A DNA stretch of 64,000 nucleotides from an uncultured Pelagibacteraceae bacterium (GCA_902582605.1 CACHSP010000001.1:186001-250000); one strand, 5' to 3'; positions 18,815-29,369 are shown, counted from the first letter of the stretch. The notes: generated by a model not told the origin, from the letters alone. Numbers and translations: made by a program.

Positions 18815-20257
18815 ATGGATACTAGAGAAAAAGATATAGAAAATTTAAAAGATTATAAATACGGTTTTACAACTGATATTGAAAATATTAGAGCTCCAAA
18901 AGGTCTAAATGAAAATATAATCAAGTTTATTTCAAATATTAAAAAAGAGCCTAAATGGATGTTGGATTTTAGATTAAAAGCATTTGAAAGATTTAAGCTT
19001 CTCAAAGAACCTAACTGGCAAAAACCTAAGTATCCTAAAATTGATTATCAAGATTTATATTACTATTCGGCTCCGAAAAGCATGAAGGATAAACCTAAGA
19101 GCTTAGATGAATTAGATCCTAAACTTTTAGAAACTTATAATAAATTAGGAATTCCCCTTCAAGAGCAAGCAAGATTAAATGGAATAGCTGTAGATGCGGT
19201 ATTTGATTCTGTTTCAGTAGCCACAACATTTAAAGGTGAATTAACAAAACATGGAATCATTTTTTGTTCAATGTCAGAAGCAATACAAAAACATCCTGAT
19301 TTGGTAAAAAAATATTTAGGAACAGTAATTCCAACAACAGATCATTTTTTTGCGACATTAAACTCTGCTGTTTTTACCGATGGGTCATTTGTTTATATTC
19401 CTGAGGGTGTAAAGTGTCCAATGGAGCTCTCGACCTATTTCAGAATTAACGCATCAGAAACTGGTCAATTTGAAAGAACTTTAATTATTGCTGATAAAGG
19501 AAGTTACGTGAGTTATTTAGAGGGCTGTACTGCACCTATGAGAGATGAAAATCAATTACACGCTGCTAACGTTGAACTAATAGCTCTTGATGATGCTGAG
19601 ATTAAATATTAAACTGTTCAAAACTGGTACCCGGGAGATGAAAATGGAAAAGGGGGAATTTATAATTTTGTAACTAAAAGAGGACTATGTAAGGGAAAAA
19701 ATTCTAAGATTTCTTGGACACAGGTAGAGACAGGTTCTGCTATAACTTGGAAATACCCTAGTTGTATTTTAAAGGGTGATAACTCAATTGGAGAATTTTA
19801 TTCAATAGCAATTACAAATAATCATCAAAAAGCAGATACTGGGACAAAGATGATCCACCTTGGTAAAAATACTAAAAGTAAAATAATTTCCAAAGGTATT
19901 AGTGCTGGATTTTCTGATATGACATATAGAGGATTAGTAGATATAAATTCAAAAGCAAAAAATTCAAGTAACTATACTCAATGTGACTCTCTTTTAATGG
20001 GAAATAAATGTGGAGCACACACTGTTCCTTATATAAAGAACAAAAATTTTGACTCAAATGTTGCTCATGAAGCAACAACGTCAAAAATAAGTGAGGAGCA
20101 ATTGCACTATTGTCAACAAAGAGGATTAAATCCTGAGGAAGCTGTTGGGTTAATCGTTAATGGATTTTGTAAAGAAGTTCTTCAGCAATTACCAATGGAG
20201 TTTGCTGTAGAGGCACAAAAACTTGTTGGAATTAGTCTTGAAGGGAGCGTGGGTTAA
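18815..20257 (+). pseudogene. sufB: sufB, Fe-S cluster assembly scaffold subunit, interrupted by an in-frame TAA
   Basis: The frame encodes a normal SufB of 480 codons except for one TAA at 19610-19612 (codon 266). The protein reads DDAEIKY[13 protein letters not shown] where other SufB proteins have Ser, so one C-to-A change in a TCA codon would explain it. No other stop or frameshift is seen: the downstream half ([55 protein letters not shown]) is fully conserved. SufB with SufC and SufD is the SUF scaffold and is normally essential, so this may be a sequencing or assembly error or a very recent mutation. The ATG at 18815 is preferred to a TTG at 18797 that overlaps iscR. Confidence 0.9.
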
Positions 20258-20991
20258 TGCTGAAAATTAATAACTTAAACGCAAATGTTGAAAATAAGTC
20301 AATTTTAAAGGGATTTTCACTAAATATAAACCCAGGTGAAGTTCATGCAATAATGGGTCCTAATGGCTCTGGAAAAAGTACTTTATCTAATATTTTATCG
20401 GGAAAAAAAGGTTACGAGGTATCTGGAGAAATATTATTTGAAAATAAAAATTTATTTGAACTTGAAACTGAGGAAAGAGCGCACAAAGGTATATTTTTAG
20501 CCTTCCAATACCCTTTAGAAATTCCTGGGGTAAATACTAATATTTTTTTAAAGACTTCTCTAAATGCAATTAGAAAAGCTCGTGGACAAAAAGAACTTGA
20601 TGCTATCGAGTTTTTAAAACTCGTAAAAGAAAAAGCTAAGGAACTTAAATTTGATGAGGAAAAACTTAATAGGCAATTAAATGTAGGCTTCTCTGGTGGA
20701 GAAAAGAAGAAAAACGAAATTCTACAAATGTCAATGCTGGCGCCAAAACTTTCAATTTTAGATGAAACAGATTCAGGTTTAGATATAGATGCTCTAAAAA
20801 TAGTTGCAGATGGTGTAAACACATTAAGGAATAATGAAAATTCTTTTTTAATCATTACTCATTATCAAAGACTATTAGATTATATTAAGCCAGATTTCGT
20901 TCACGTTTTAATGAATGGAAGGATTATTAAATCAGGTGGACCTGAACTTGCAGAAGAATTAGAAAAAAAAGGATATGAGAGTTTTAATTAG
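20257..20991 (+). CDS. sufC: SUF system ATPase SufC
   Basis: A 244-residue ABC-type ATPase of the SufBC2D scaffold. Walker A is MGPNGSGKSTLSN, the family-specific FQYPLEIPGV follows, the signature is VGFSGGEKKKNEI, and Walker B is SILDETDSGLDIDAL; a switch histidine is in IITHYQRLL. The protein is soluble and lacks membrane partners. Its ATG overlaps the final base of sufB, so reduced translation through a truncated sufB would also be expected to affect it if the sufB stop were real. Confidence 0.96.
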   Translation: MLKINNLNANVENKSILKGFSLNINPGEVHAIMGPNGSGKSTLSNILSGKKGYEVSGEILFENKNLFELETEERAHKGIFLAFQYPLEIPGVNTNIFLKTSLNAIRKARGQKELDAIEFLKLVKEKAKELKFDEEKLNRQLNVGFSGGEKKKNEILQMSMLAPKLSILDETDSGLDIDALKIVADGVNTLRNNENSFLIITHYQRLLDYIKPDFVHVLMNGRIIKSGGPELAEELEKKGYESFN

Positions 20992-22239
20992 ATGAAGGAA
21001 CAATTAAAAATAGATTTTAACAAAATTCAAGAAGTTTCTAATTTTTCTAATAGAGATATTGAGATAAAAAAGTCTTACCTAAATAAATTTATTGAAAATG
21101 GTTTCCCAAATAGAAAACAAGAAAACTGGAAGTTTTTAGATATAAATCAAATAATTAGTAATAATATTTCAGATTTGAGCTTTGATAATGATTATTCAAT
21201 TAAAAATAAGATTGATTCCTCAATTTTTATAGATGATTTAGAACATAATAAAATTATTTTTATTAATGGAAGAATTGAAAAAATTGACTTTAGTTATGAG
21301 GATAAAAAACAGATTGAAATAATTGAAGACTCTTACACAAATGATGAGTCTGAAAACAATAATTCATTAATTGATTTGAATATTGCATTAAGTAATAAAC
21401 ATTTTAAAATTTTAATTAAAAAAAGCTACTCATTAAAGAAACCCTTAATCATTTATCATTTGACCAATAAGAAAATGAAATCAAAGAATATTAATTTAAG
21501 GTTAGATTTTGAGCTTGAACAAAATAGCTCACTAAAATTAATAGATTTCTTTAGTGATGATAGTGAAAAAAATTTTATGAATATTTTTTACAATTTTAAT
21601 TTAGATAGAGATGCGATTCTTAAAAATTATAAAATTGATAAGTCGTTGAATAAAAATCTAAAATATTCATTTAATAATATTAATCAAAAACAAAATAGTA
21701 TTTCTGAAACTTTTGTTTTTTCTGCAGGTTCAGATTATTTCAAAAATGAGATAAATTGTAATCTAAAAGGCGAATATTCTTCAGCATTCATAAATGGTAT
21801 TTTTTCGTTAGATGATAATAAACAGCACGAAATAAGAACTACTATAAATCATTTGGTTGAAAATACAAAAAGCTATCAGTTAATTAAGAGTGTGCTTGGA
21901 AAAAATACAAAGTCTGCTTATCAAGGAAGAATATATGTAGACTCAAAGGCTCAGAAAACAGATGGATATCAATTAAGTAAAGCAATTTTGTTAGATGAAA
22001 CCTCAGAGTTTAATGCAAAACCAGAATTAGAAATTTATGCTGATGATGTTAAATGTTCTCATGGATCAGCATCTGGTAGTCTTGATGAAAATTCAATTTT
22101 TTATTTAATGTCTAGAGGACTAAATTATAAACAAGCTAAAGGACTATTGATAAATGGTTTTTTACTCGATGTAATCGAAAAGATTACTGATGCTGAAATT
22201 AAAGATCTATTAAAAAAAATGATTGGTTTAAAAAAATGA
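20992..22239 (+). CDS. sufD: SUF system scaffold subunit SufD
   Basis: A 415-residue SufD. The N-terminal helical region contains NGFPNRKQENWKFLDI, then a long beta-helix rich in Asn/Lys, and the conserved C-terminal core TKSAYQGRIYVDSKAQKTDG, DDVKCSHGSASGSLDE and SRGLNYKQAKGLLINGF. SufD pairs with SufB to form the cluster-building interface and helps iron entry. It starts immediately after the sufC stop and overlaps sufS by four bases. Confidence 0.93.
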   Translation: MKEQLKIDFNKIQEVSNFSNRDIEIKKSYLNKFIENGFPNRKQENWKFLDINQIISNNISDLSFDNDYSIKNKIDSSIFIDDLEHNKIIFINGRIEKIDFSYEDKKQIEIIEDSYTNDESENNNSLIDLNIALSNKHFKILIKKSYSLKKPLIIYHLTNKKMKSKNINLRLDFELEQNSSLKLIDFFSDDSEKNFMNIFYNFNLDRDAILKNYKIDKSLNKNLKYSFNNINQKQNSISETFVFSAGSDYFKNEINCNLKGEYSSAFINGIFSLDDNKQHEIRTTINHLVENTKSYQLIKSVLGKNTKSAYQGRIYVDSKAQKTDGYQLSKAILLDETSEFNAKPELEIYADDVKCSHGSASGSLDENSIFYLMSRGLNYKQAKGLLINGFLLDVIEKITDAEIKDLLKKMIGLKK

Positions 22240-23456
22240 ACATAGATAATATTAAAAAAGAGTTTCCTATCTTTGATGAAAAGATACAAAACAATGATCT
22301 AGTTTATTTGGACAGTGCTAATTCTTCTCAAAAACCTAAAGTTGTTATTGATAGAATAAACGAATTCTATACTAAAGAATTTTCAAATGTGGGCAGAAGT
22401 ATTCATTATTTGGCAGTTGCAGCTACAAATTTATACGAAAATACACGATCTTCTGTCCAAAAATATATTAATGCAAAAGATAAAAATGAGATTGTATTTA
22501 CTAAGGGTGCAACTGAAGCCCTCAATTTAGTTGCTAATACACTTGGCCAAAAGTATTTGAATGAAGGTGACGAAATTTTACTCACTGAGTTAGAGCATCA
22601 TTCAAATTATGTACCATGGCACTATTTGAGAAAATCAAAAAATATAAAGATTAATTTTGCTGAAATAAATGAAGATGGAGAAATTCCAATTGAAAATATT
22701 GAAAAAAAAATTACACCAAAAACAAAGGTGATTGCCATTAATCATCTATCGAATGTCACTGGCGCAATTCTACCAATCAAAGAGATTACTGAGCTTGCAC
22801 ACGCAAAAGATATAATTGTTGTTGTAGATGGATGTCAAGGTGCACCACATTTGAAACTTGATGTGCAAGATCTGGGCTGTGATTTTTATGCAATTTCTTG
22901 TCATAAAATGTATGGACCGACTGGACTTGGAATTTTGTATGGAAAAAAAAAATGGCTTGAAGAATTACCACCTTATCAAGGTGGTGGTGGAATGATTAAA
23001 GAAGTTAAAAAAGATCGTATTACTTATGGTGATCTTCCAAATAAGTATGAAGCAGGCACTATGGCCACTGCACAGGTGATAGCTTTTGATAAGTCTATAA
23101 AATTTTTAGAAAGTATTGGAATTGATAATATAATTAAACATGAAAAAGAATTAATAGAATATGGTCAAGAAATTTTAAAAAAGAATAATTCAGTAAAATT
23201 AATTGGTAATCCAAAAAATAAAGGTGGTGTAATATCGTTTACGATAGAGGGGGTACATCCACATGACATAGCGACAATACTTGACGAAGATGGAGTAGCT
23301 ATTAGGGCTGGACACCATTGCTGTCAAATATTACACGACAAACTTGAAATACCTGCAAGTGCAAGAGCATCAGTAGGTGTCTATAATACTAAAAGTGATT
23401 TTGATCAATTAAATGAGTCAATAAACAAATGTAAAAAAATTTTTGATTTAAAATGA
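22236..23456 (+). CDS. sufS: Cysteine desulfurase SufS
   Basis: A 406-residue PLP enzyme of the type II (SufS/CsdA) desulfurases, which takes sulfur from cysteine for cluster assembly. Motifs: VYLDSANSSQKP at the N-terminus, FTKGATEALNLVA, the His stacking on PLP in LTELEHHSN, the Schiff-base lysine in SCHKMYGPTG, and the persulfide cysteine in RAGHHCCQ. Length and order are typical. Four-base overlaps with both sufD and the sufU-like gene point to translational coupling. Confidence 0.96.
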   Translation: MNIDNIKKEFPIFDEKIQNNDLVYLDSANSSQKPKVVIDRINEFYTKEFSNVGRSIHYLAVAATNLYENTRSSVQKYINAKDKNEIVFTKGATEALNLVANTLGQKYLNEGDEILLTELEHHSNYVPWHYLRKSKNIKINFAEINEDGEIPIENIEKKITPKTKVIAINHLSNVTGAILPIKEITELAHAKDIIVVVDGCQGAPHLKLDVQDLGCDFYAISCHKMYGPTGLGILYGKKKWLEELPPYQGGGGMIKEVKKDRITYGDLPNKYEAGTMATAQVIAFDKSIKFLESIGIDNIIKHEKELIEYGQEILKKNNSVKLIGNPKNKGGVISFTIEGVHPHDIATILDEDGVAIRAGHHCCQILHDKLEIPASARASVGVYNTKSDFDQLNESINKCKKIFDLK

Positions 23457-23917
23457 ATTTAAAAGAATTATATCAAGAAATAATTTTAGAACATGGAAAA
23501 AATCCAAGGAATTTGAGGAAGACTGAGAATTTTAATAAAGATGCGAAAGGGAATAATCCTTTATGTGGGGATAATGTGCATGTTTATTTAAAACTGAACA
23601 ATCAAAGAAAAGTTGAAGATATTTCTTTTGAAGGAAGTGGTTGTGCTATATCAATGGCTTCAGCCTCAATAATGACAGATTTGATTAAAGGCAAAAGTGA
23701 CAATGAAGCAAAGGAGATCATAGACGATTTTCTTGGAATGATAAAAGAAAATCCTGAATTAAAATCTTCGATTTTAGAGGAGGATGATAAAACAAAACTA
23801 ATGTGTCTATCAGGAGTAAAACAATATCCTATGAGAGTAAAATGTGCTACCTTATCATGGCATACTTTGATTTCTGCAATGGAAGATGATGGAAAACAAG
23901 TGAGTACAGAAGATTAA
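23453..23917 (+). CDS. sufU: SUF system NifU-like sulfur acceptor / scaffold (SufU)
   Basis: A 154-residue IscU/SufU-like protein. The three zinc or cluster ligands are visible in NPLCGDNV, EGSGCAISMASASIM and MRVKCATLSWHTL, and the 18-21 residue insertion typical of SufU over IscU lies before the last one. In SUF systems with SufS this protein usually accepts sulfur as a zinc-bound transfer partner. The gene overlaps sufS by four bases and is followed four bases later by sufT. Confidence 0.9.
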   Translation: MNLKELYQEIILEHGKNPRNLRKTENFNKDAKGNNPLCGDNVHVYLKLNNQRKVEDISFEGSGCAISMASASIMTDLIKGKSDNEAKEIIDDFLGMIKENPELKSSILEEDDKTKLMCLSGVKQYPMRVKCATLSWHTLISAMEDDGKQVSTED

Positions 23918-23921
23918 TATT

Positions 23922-24218
23922 ATGGAAATTAAAGAAAAAATTATAAATGAAATTAGAAAAATTTATGATCCTGAGTTACCAGTTAATATTTATGAACTTG
24001 GTTTAATTTATGATATTCAGGTAAAAGGAAAAAAAGCTGAAATTAAAATGACCTTAACCACACCAAATTGTCCTGTTGCAGAGAGTTTACCAAAAGAAGT
24101 AAAAGAAGGAGCTATGCAAGTTGAAGAAATTGATGATGTTGATCTTCAATTAGTTTGGGACCCACCTTGGAACAAAGATATGATGTCAGATGCCGCTAAG
24201 TTGGAGTTAAATTTGTAA
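23922..24218 (+). CDS. sufT: SUF system Fe-S assembly protein, MIP18/DUF59 family (SufT-like)
   Basis: A 98-residue single-domain MIP18-family protein: IRKIYDPELPVNIYELGLIY at residues 11-30, TLTTPNCPVAES with the conserved cysteine, and VWDPPWNKDMMS at the C-terminus. SufT-like proteins act in maturation of Fe-S proteins, apparently as carriers. Its place between sufU and an A-type carrier is standard for SUF operons. The stop overlaps the next ATG by one base. Confidence 0.9.
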   Translation: MEIKEKIINEIRKIYDPELPVNIYELGLIYDIQVKGKKAEIKMTLTTPNCPVAESLPKEVKEGAMQVEEIDDVDLQLVWDPPWNKDMMSDAAKLELNL

Positions 24219-24553
24219 TGAATCCTATAATTAAATTAAGTGAAAATGCAGCAAACAGAATTAAAGAAATCATGTCTAGTGCCGAAAAAGATGCTTTAGG
24301 AGTGAGAGTTTCAGTTAAATCTGGAGGATGCGCAGGCATGTCATATGTAATGGAATATTCTAAAGAACTTAACCCGAATGATGAGGTAATTGAGGACAAG
24401 GGAGTTAAGGTTTTTATAGATTCTGCTGCAGTGATGTATTTATTAGGTACAGAAATGGATTACAAAAAAGAGGATTTTTCCTCAACTTTTGTGTTCAATA
24501 ATCCCAATGAAACAGAGAGATGTGGTTGTGGGGAGTCTTTCAAAGTAGAATAA
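24218..24553 (+). CDS. sufA: A-type iron-sulfur carrier protein (SufA/ErpA family)
   Basis: A 111-residue A-type carrier with the three family cysteines: one in SGGCAGMSY (residues about 38-46) and two in the C-terminal CGCGESF. These proteins receive clusters from the SufBCD scaffold and pass them to apoproteins. It closes the SUF operon. SufA and ErpA cannot be told apart from sequence alone, so the symbol follows the operon context. Confidence 0.9.
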   Translation: MNPIIKLSENAANRIKEIMSSAEKDALGVRVSVKSGGCAGMSYVMEYSKELNPNDEVIEDKGVKVFIDSAAVMYLLGTEMDYKKEDFSSTFVFNNPNETERCGCGESFKVE

Positions 24554-24619
24554 AATTTAGTATCCCATAAGTTGCATAGCTGTATTGCTTATAATGCATA
24601 TCTAGTATATAATTATTAT

Positions 24620-24790
24620 ATGAACGTTTTTGAATTTAGAAATTTATTAGCGTCTGAAGACAGAAAAGAGAAAAGAAAAAGCCTGCAAAGATCTCTTATC
24701 AAATCTGTTGAAACAGGAGCTAATGGAACTCAAGATTACGTTGTTAAAAAAGGTCCTGGCAAAAATAAGATTGCCACTACTAGACAATAA
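24620..24790 (+). CDS. Small basic hypothetical protein (56 aa)
   Basis: I do not recognise this gene. From ATG 24620 it encodes a charged 56-residue protein beginning MNVFEFRNLLASEDRKEKRK, with a Gly/Lys-rich tail (KKGPGKNKIATTRQ). An in-frame ATG at 24572 would add a Tyr-rich extension that looks like untranslated leader, so the later start is preferred. It lies 66 bases after the SUF operon and converges on glnA with a three-base gap. The composition looks protein-like, but there is no motif to suggest a role. Confidence 0.5.
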   Translation: MNVFEFRNLLASEDRKEKRKSLQRSLIKSVETGANGTQDYVVKKGPGKNKIATTRQ

Positions 24791-24793
24791 TTT

Positions 24794-26200
24794 TTAACAA
24801 CTATAATACATGTCGAACTCTATTGGGTGTGGTGTGTGTTCGAAATTATGTATTTCCTCAAATTTTAAAGCAATGTAAGCATCTATCTGATCATCAGTGA
24901 AAACGTTACCTTGTTTTAAAAAATCTCTGTCCTTATCCAAACTTTCCATTGCTTCTCTTAATGAGCCACAAACAGTAGGTATCTTTTTAACCTCATTTTC
25001 AGATAAAGCATAAAGATCTTTGTCAAAAGATTTACCTGGATCAATTTTATTCTTAATACCATCTAGTCCAGCCATAAGCATTGCTGCAAAAGTTAAGTAT
25101 GGGTTTCCAGCTGCATCACCAAATCTAATTTCACATCTCGCAGCCTTTTTACTTAGAGTAATAGGGATCCTACATGAAGCTGACCTGTTTCTTGCTGAGT
25201 ATGCTAATAACACTGGGGCTTCAAATCCCGGGATCAATCTTTTGTAACTATTGGTTGTTGCGTTTGAAAAAGCGTTTATAGCTTTCGCATGTTTTAAAAT
25301 TCCACCAATATAATGTAAAGCTAAATCGGATAAGCCAGCATATTTATCTCCTGAAAATAATGCTGTATTTCCTTTCCAAATTGATTGGTGCACGTGCATA
25401 CCTGATCCATTATCGCCTTTTACTGGTTTAGGCATAAAAGTTGCAGTTTTTCCAAATGAATGTGAAACCATATGAACCGCATATTTATATAATTGCAAGT
25501 TATCTGCTTGATCAACTAAAGTTCCAAAATACATTCCAAGTTCATGCTGACTTGGAGCAACTTCATGGTGATGTTTCTCAACTTTAATACCCATGTCTTT
25601 CATTGCTTTTAAATACTCACTTCTCATATCTTGTGCACTATCAACAGGAGGAACTGGGAAGTAACCACCTTTGATACCAGGTCTGTGTCCCATATTTCCG
25701 TTTTCATATTTTTTTCCAGTGTTGTAAGGGCCTTCAGTACTATCAATTTTGAAGCCAGTTTCATTCATGTCATTTTTAAATCTTACATCATCGAATACAA
25801 AAAATTCAGCTTCTGGACCAAAAAATGCTTTATCGCCAATTCCAGATTTTTTTAAATATGCCTCAGCTTTTTTTGCTGTTCCTCTAGGATCTCTCTCGTA
25901 AGGATCTTTTTTTATTGCATCTAAAATATCACAAAAAATATTTAATGTATTATGAGATGTAAATGGATCAACTACAGTTCTGCTTAAATCAGGCTTTAAA
26001 ATCATGTCAGATTCATTAATAGCTTTCCAACCTGCAATTGAGGAGCCATCAAAGAAAATTCCATCGTTTAACATATCTTCGTCAACTACCTTAGTGTCCA
26101 TTGTAACGTGTTGAAGTTTACCTCTAGGGTCAGTAAATCTTAGATCAACGTAATCGATCTCTTTGTCTTTAATAACTTTTAATACATTTTTTGCACTCAT
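24794..26200 (-). CDS. glnA: Glutamine synthetase, type I
   Basis: A 468-residue GSI, the enzyme that fixes ammonium onto glutamate. Motifs include [24 protein letters not shown], the metal/ATP region [25 protein letters not shown], the [10 protein letters not shown] loop and NRSASCRIP. The adenylylation tyrosine region [15 protein letters not shown] retains Tyr, so regulation by adenylylation remains possible. A strong Shine-Dalgarno AGAGGAGA precedes the ATG. No glnB or glnE is in the window. Ammonium uptake by the amtB-like gene at 45.7 kb is the functional partner. Confidence 0.97.
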   Translation of the reverse strand: MSAKNVLKVIKDKEIDYVDLRFTDPRGKLQHVTMDTKVVDEDMLNDGIFFDGSSIAGWKAINESDMILKPDLSRTVVDPFTSHNTLNIFCDILDAIKKDPYERDPRGTAKKAEAYLKKSGIGDKAFFGPEAEFFVFDDVRFKNDMNETGFKIDSTEGPYNTGKKYENGNMGHRPGIKGGYFPVPPVDSAQDMRSEYLKAMKDMGIKVEKHHHEVAPSQHELGMYFGTLVDQADNLQLYKYAVHMVSHSFGKTATFMPKPVKGDNGSGMHVHQSIWKGNTALFSGDKYAGLSDLALHYIGGILKHAKAINAFSNATTNSYKRLIPGFEAPVLLAYSARNRSASCRIPITLSKKAARCEIRFGDAAGNPYLTFAAMLMAGLDGIKNKIDPGKSFDKDLYALSENEVKKIPTVCGSLREAMESLDKDRDFLKQGNVFTDDQIDAYIALKFEEIHNFEHTPHPIEFDMYYSC

Positions 26201-26341
26201 TATATCTCCTCTGTAATCTTGTGGGTTGTGATACCAAATAAAGACTGATAAATAATCCTCTTTTACTTAATAACACCTATGCATTTTTAACATAAGTGTA
26301 TATTGAAAAGACTAAGAATACTAACAATTCAGAGTTGAATA

Positions 26342-26821
26342 ATGACATTACTTGATAAAGAACCAGTTCGAAGAGTTGGAAGAATTATTAGAGAATTCGA
26401 CCAAAATTTAAGTGTTAGTGTTTTAGAAACTTCAGCTAGAACTGCTTTAGAAGCCGCATCTTCTTTAGGGTGTGAGGTCGGAGCTATAGTTAAAAGCTTA
26501 CTTTTTAAGACAGATAATAAGTTTACTTTATTTTTGGTTGCTGGAGATAAGAAAGCTTCCCTTAAAAAAATTAAAAAAAATATTAAATTTAATGATGTTT
26601 CGATGGCTACTGCTGAAGATGTAAAAAACATTACTGGTTATACTATTGGCGGTGTTTCACCAGTAGGCCATTTAGAAAATGTTGATATTTACATAGATAA
26701 TTCTTTAAATAGGTTTGATTTTTTATTTGCTGCTGCAGGTCATCCAAATTGTATATTTAAAATCAATTTCTCAGATTTAAAGAAAATTACAAAAGGAACA
26801 ATTGAAGATATTACCGAATGA
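26342..26821 (+). CDS. YbaK/EbsC family aminoacyl-tRNA deacylase-like protein
   Basis: A 159-residue YbaK-domain protein. The core shows the expected order: ARTALEAASSLGCEVGAIVKSLLF, LVAGDKKASLKKI, ATAEDVKNITGYTIGGVSPVGH and a C-terminal FAAAGHPNCIFKINFSDL. This family hydrolyses mischarged tRNAs; the conserved Lys in VKSL and the GGVSPVGH segment are the catalytic/binding parts. The substrate (for example Cys-tRNA-Pro or another) cannot be decided. It overlaps the EamA transporter gene by four bases and is divergent from glnA. Confidence 0.82.
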   Translation: MTLLDKEPVRRVGRIIREFDQNLSVSVLETSARTALEAASSLGCEVGAIVKSLLFKTDNKFTLFLVAGDKKASLKKIKKNIKFNDVSMATAEDVKNITGYTIGGVSPVGHLENVDIYIDNSLNRFDFLFAAAGHPNCIFKINFSDLKKITKGTIEDITE

Positions 26822-27717
26822 GACAACCAAAACTATTAGATTATCTTTTATTAATTTTGTTAGCTTTAATATGGGCATCAGCTTTTTTTAATATCAAAAT
26901 TGCAACCTATTCATTTGGACCAATTACCATTGCATTTTTAAGAGTGTTTTTTGGAGCAATACCAGTTTTGTTGCTTTGTTATTATAAAAAGATAAAGATC
27001 GAAGCTTTTTCAAAAGATTGGTATTGGTTCGCAATGATAGGATTTATAAATCTAGTAGCCCCTTTTTTTTTAATTGCCTACGGCGTGCAATCAGTTCAAA
27101 GTAATTTGGCTGCGATATTGATGTCAACTACACCATTAAGTTCAACTGTGCTTGGTCATTTTTATACAAAGAATGAGAAATTCAATTTTATCAAAACAAT
27201 AGGAATCTTAATTGGTTTTTCTGGAATACTTTATTTATTTTCTGATAATATTTTGATTAATGAAAATAATTTTTTTTCCGCAATACTAATTCTATTAGGC
27301 TCAACTTGTTATGTAATAGGCGGTGTTCTAACCTTAAAAATTAGTAAGAAAAAAAATGAAAATGTAACTGGCTCAATACTGGTTTGGGCAGTTTTGATTT
27401 TGATACCTATTGCAAGTATTGTTGAACAACCATGGAATGTCTCGCCAAGGTTAGACTCCACAATATCCGTGATATATCTTGGCCTAGTTTCTACTGGAAT
27501 TGCATGGTTATTGAGATTTAGAATTTTAGTTAATAATGGACTGATATTTCAGTCACAAGTTTCATATTTAATTCCAATTTTTGGAACTATTTTGAGTTAT
27601 ATTTTCCTGAAGGAATTGATCACTTTCAAAGTTTTGATATCTCTCATTGCGGTATCAGTAGGAATTTATTTTGTGAGAAAAGCAGACAATAAAATTAGTA
27701 AAATAAAGCTCGATTAA
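26818..27717 (+). CDS. DMT superfamily transporter (EamA family)
   Basis: A 299-residue integral membrane protein with about ten hydrophobic helices arranged as two EamA repeats. The N-terminal LLALIWASAFFNIKIATYSFGP and the repeat-end motif near SSTVLGHFYTKNEKFN are typical of the drug/metabolite superfamily, and the second half repeats this with LIPIFGTILSYIFLKE. The family moves amino acids, nucleosides or other small metabolites by proton exchange; the substrate cannot be inferred. It is probably translated together with the YbaK-like gene. Confidence 0.8.
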   Translation: MRQPKLLDYLLLILLALIWASAFFNIKIATYSFGPITIAFLRVFFGAIPVLLLCYYKKIKIEAFSKDWYWFAMIGFINLVAPFFLIAYGVQSVQSNLAAILMSTTPLSSTVLGHFYTKNEKFNFIKTIGILIGFSGILYLFSDNILINENNFFSAILILLGSTCYVIGGVLTLKISKKKNENVTGSILVWAVLILIPIASIVEQPWNVSPRLDSTISVIYLGLVSTGIAWLLRFRILVNNGLIFQSQVSYLIPIFGTILSYIFLKELITFKVLISLIAVSVGIYFVRKADNKISKIKLD

Positions 27718-27809
27718 TACAATTCTTAGTTGAAAACATTAATGACCCATTTACATCATTCCCAAAAAGGTCTTTAATTAATTTATATAAATAACAAGAG
27801 GAGAAAAAA

Positions 27810-29354
27810 ATGAGTGCAGAAGCAATGAAAGTGTCATCTGTATTAGATACTTCTCATTTAAAGGTTAAATTTCCGTTCAAAGCAAAATATGGAAACTACA
27901 TTAATGGAAAATTTGTAGAACCAAAATCAGGCAAGTATTTTGATAATGTTAGCCCGATCTCAAATGAGAAAATCTGTTCAGTTGCACGATCAGACGAAAA
28001 AGACGTAGAGGCAGCATTAGATGCGGCTCACGCAGCTTTCCCTGAATGGGGAAAAACAGATATCACTACGCGATCAAATATATTGTACAAAATCGCTGAT
28101 GTGTTGGAAAAAAATCTAAACTTACTTGCAACAGCTGAATGTTTAGATAATGGAAAACCAATAAGAGAGTGTATGGCAGCAGATTTACCTTTGGTTATTG
28201 ACCATTGGAGATATTTTGCTGGTGTGATTAGAGCAGAAGAAGGTTCAATCGCTGAAATAGCAAATAACCAATACTCATACAATTTTCATGAACCATTAGG
28301 TGTAGTTGGTCAGATAGTTCCATGGAATTTCCCATTATTAATGGCGACATGGAAATTGGCTCCAGCTTTAGCAGCAGGTAACTGTTCAGTTTTAAAACCA
28401 GCTGAACAAACGCCAGCATCCATAATGGTGATGATGGAACTTATTGGAGATTTATTACCTCCAGGAGTTGTCAACATTGTTAGTGGTTTTGGATTAGAAG
28501 CAGGTAAGCCTTTAGCATCATCAAAAAGAGTTGCTAAAGTTGCATTTACTGGTGAAACTACAACAGGAAGATTGATTATGCAGTATGCTGCACAAAACAT
28601 AATTCCAATTACCTTGGAGTTAGGTGGAAAATCTCCGAACATTTTCTTTGAGGATATCATGGATAAAGATGATGATTTCTTTGATAAATGTATTGAGGGT
28701 TTTGTAATGTTCAATCTAAACCAGGGTGAGGTTTGTACTTGTCCAAGTAGAGCTTTAGTTCAAGAGTCGATCTATGATAAATTCATGGAAAGAGCTATAG
28801 CTAGAACAAAAGCTGTTGTTCAAGACAATCCTTTGAAAATGGAAACTATGATTGGGGCGCAAGCGTCAGTAGAGCAAATGGAAAAGATTAAATCTTATCT
28901 GGAGCTTGGAAAAAAAGAGGGCGCTAAAGTTCTAACAGGTGGAAGTGTTGCTAAACTTAATAGTGGGTTGGAAAAAGGTAATTACATTCAACCGACTGTT
29001 TTTGAGGCAAAAAATGACATGCGAATTTCTCAAGAAGAGATCTTCGGACCAGTTGTATCTGTGATTAAATTTAAAGATGAAGCAGAGGCATTAAAAATTG
29101 CTAATGATACTCTTTATGGTTTAGGAGCAGCTGTATGGACTAGAAATGGAAATATCGCTCACAGAATGGGTAGAGCGATACAAGCAGGGATAGTATGGAC
29201 TAATTGTTATCATGCTTACCCAGCTCACTCACCATTTGGTGGATACAAACAATCTGGAGTTGGTAGAGAAACTCACAAAATGATGCTTAATCATTACAGG
29301 CAGAATAAGAATCTTCATGTTTCTTATGCTGAGAAAAAATTAGGCTTCTTTTAA
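27810..29354 (+). CDS. Aldehyde dehydrogenase, AldB/AcoD (ExaC) type
   Basis: A 514-residue NAD-dependent aldehyde dehydrogenase. Motifs: [20 protein letters not shown] (cofactor binding), [13 protein letters not shown] with the general-base glutamate, the nucleophilic cysteine in [14 protein letters not shown], and [12 protein letters not shown]. The [10 protein letters not shown] form, the N-terminal 25-residue extension and the C-terminal KLGFF are features of the AldB/AcoD acetaldehyde dehydrogenase group. The DUF779 gene that follows is the usual companion of this group. A clear AGAGGAG ribosome site precedes the ATG. Acetaldehyde or another short aldehyde is the likely substrate. Confidence 0.88.
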   Translation: MSAEAMKVSSVLDTSHLKVKFPFKAKYGNYINGKFVEPKSGKYFDNVSPISNEKICSVARSDEKDVEAALDAAHAAFPEWGKTDITTRSNILYKIADVLEKNLNLLATAECLDNGKPIRECMAADLPLVIDHWRYFAGVIRAEEGSIAEIANNQYSYNFHEPLGVVGQIVPWNFPLLMATWKLAPALAAGNCSVLKPAEQTPASIMVMMELIGDLLPPGVVNIVSGFGLEAGKPLASSKRVAKVAFTGETTTGRLIMQYAAQNIIPITLELGGKSPNIFFEDIMDKDDDFFDKCIEGFVMFNLNQGEVCTCPSRALVQESIYDKFMERAIARTKAVVQDNPLKMETMIGAQASVEQMEKIKSYLELGKKEGAKVLTGGSVAKLNSGLEKGNYIQPTVFEAKNDMRISQEEIFGPVVSVIKFKDEAEALKIANDTLYGLGAAVWTRNGNIAHRMGRAIQAGIVWTNCYHAYPAHSPFGGYKQSGVGRETHKMMLNHYRQNKNLHVSYAEKKLGFF

Positions 29355-29369
29355 TCAAATAATATATAC

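Noticed and set aside
19850-20257. A separate gene of 135 residues downstream of sufB
   Set aside because: It is in the same frame as sufB, is the conserved SufB C-terminal half, and has no ribosome site of its own. It is the distal part of sufB after the premature stop.
25020-25855. Antisense frames within glnA and similar frames inside other genes
   Set aside because: They have no family resemblance or ribosome sites and mirror the codon pattern of the real gene on the other strand.
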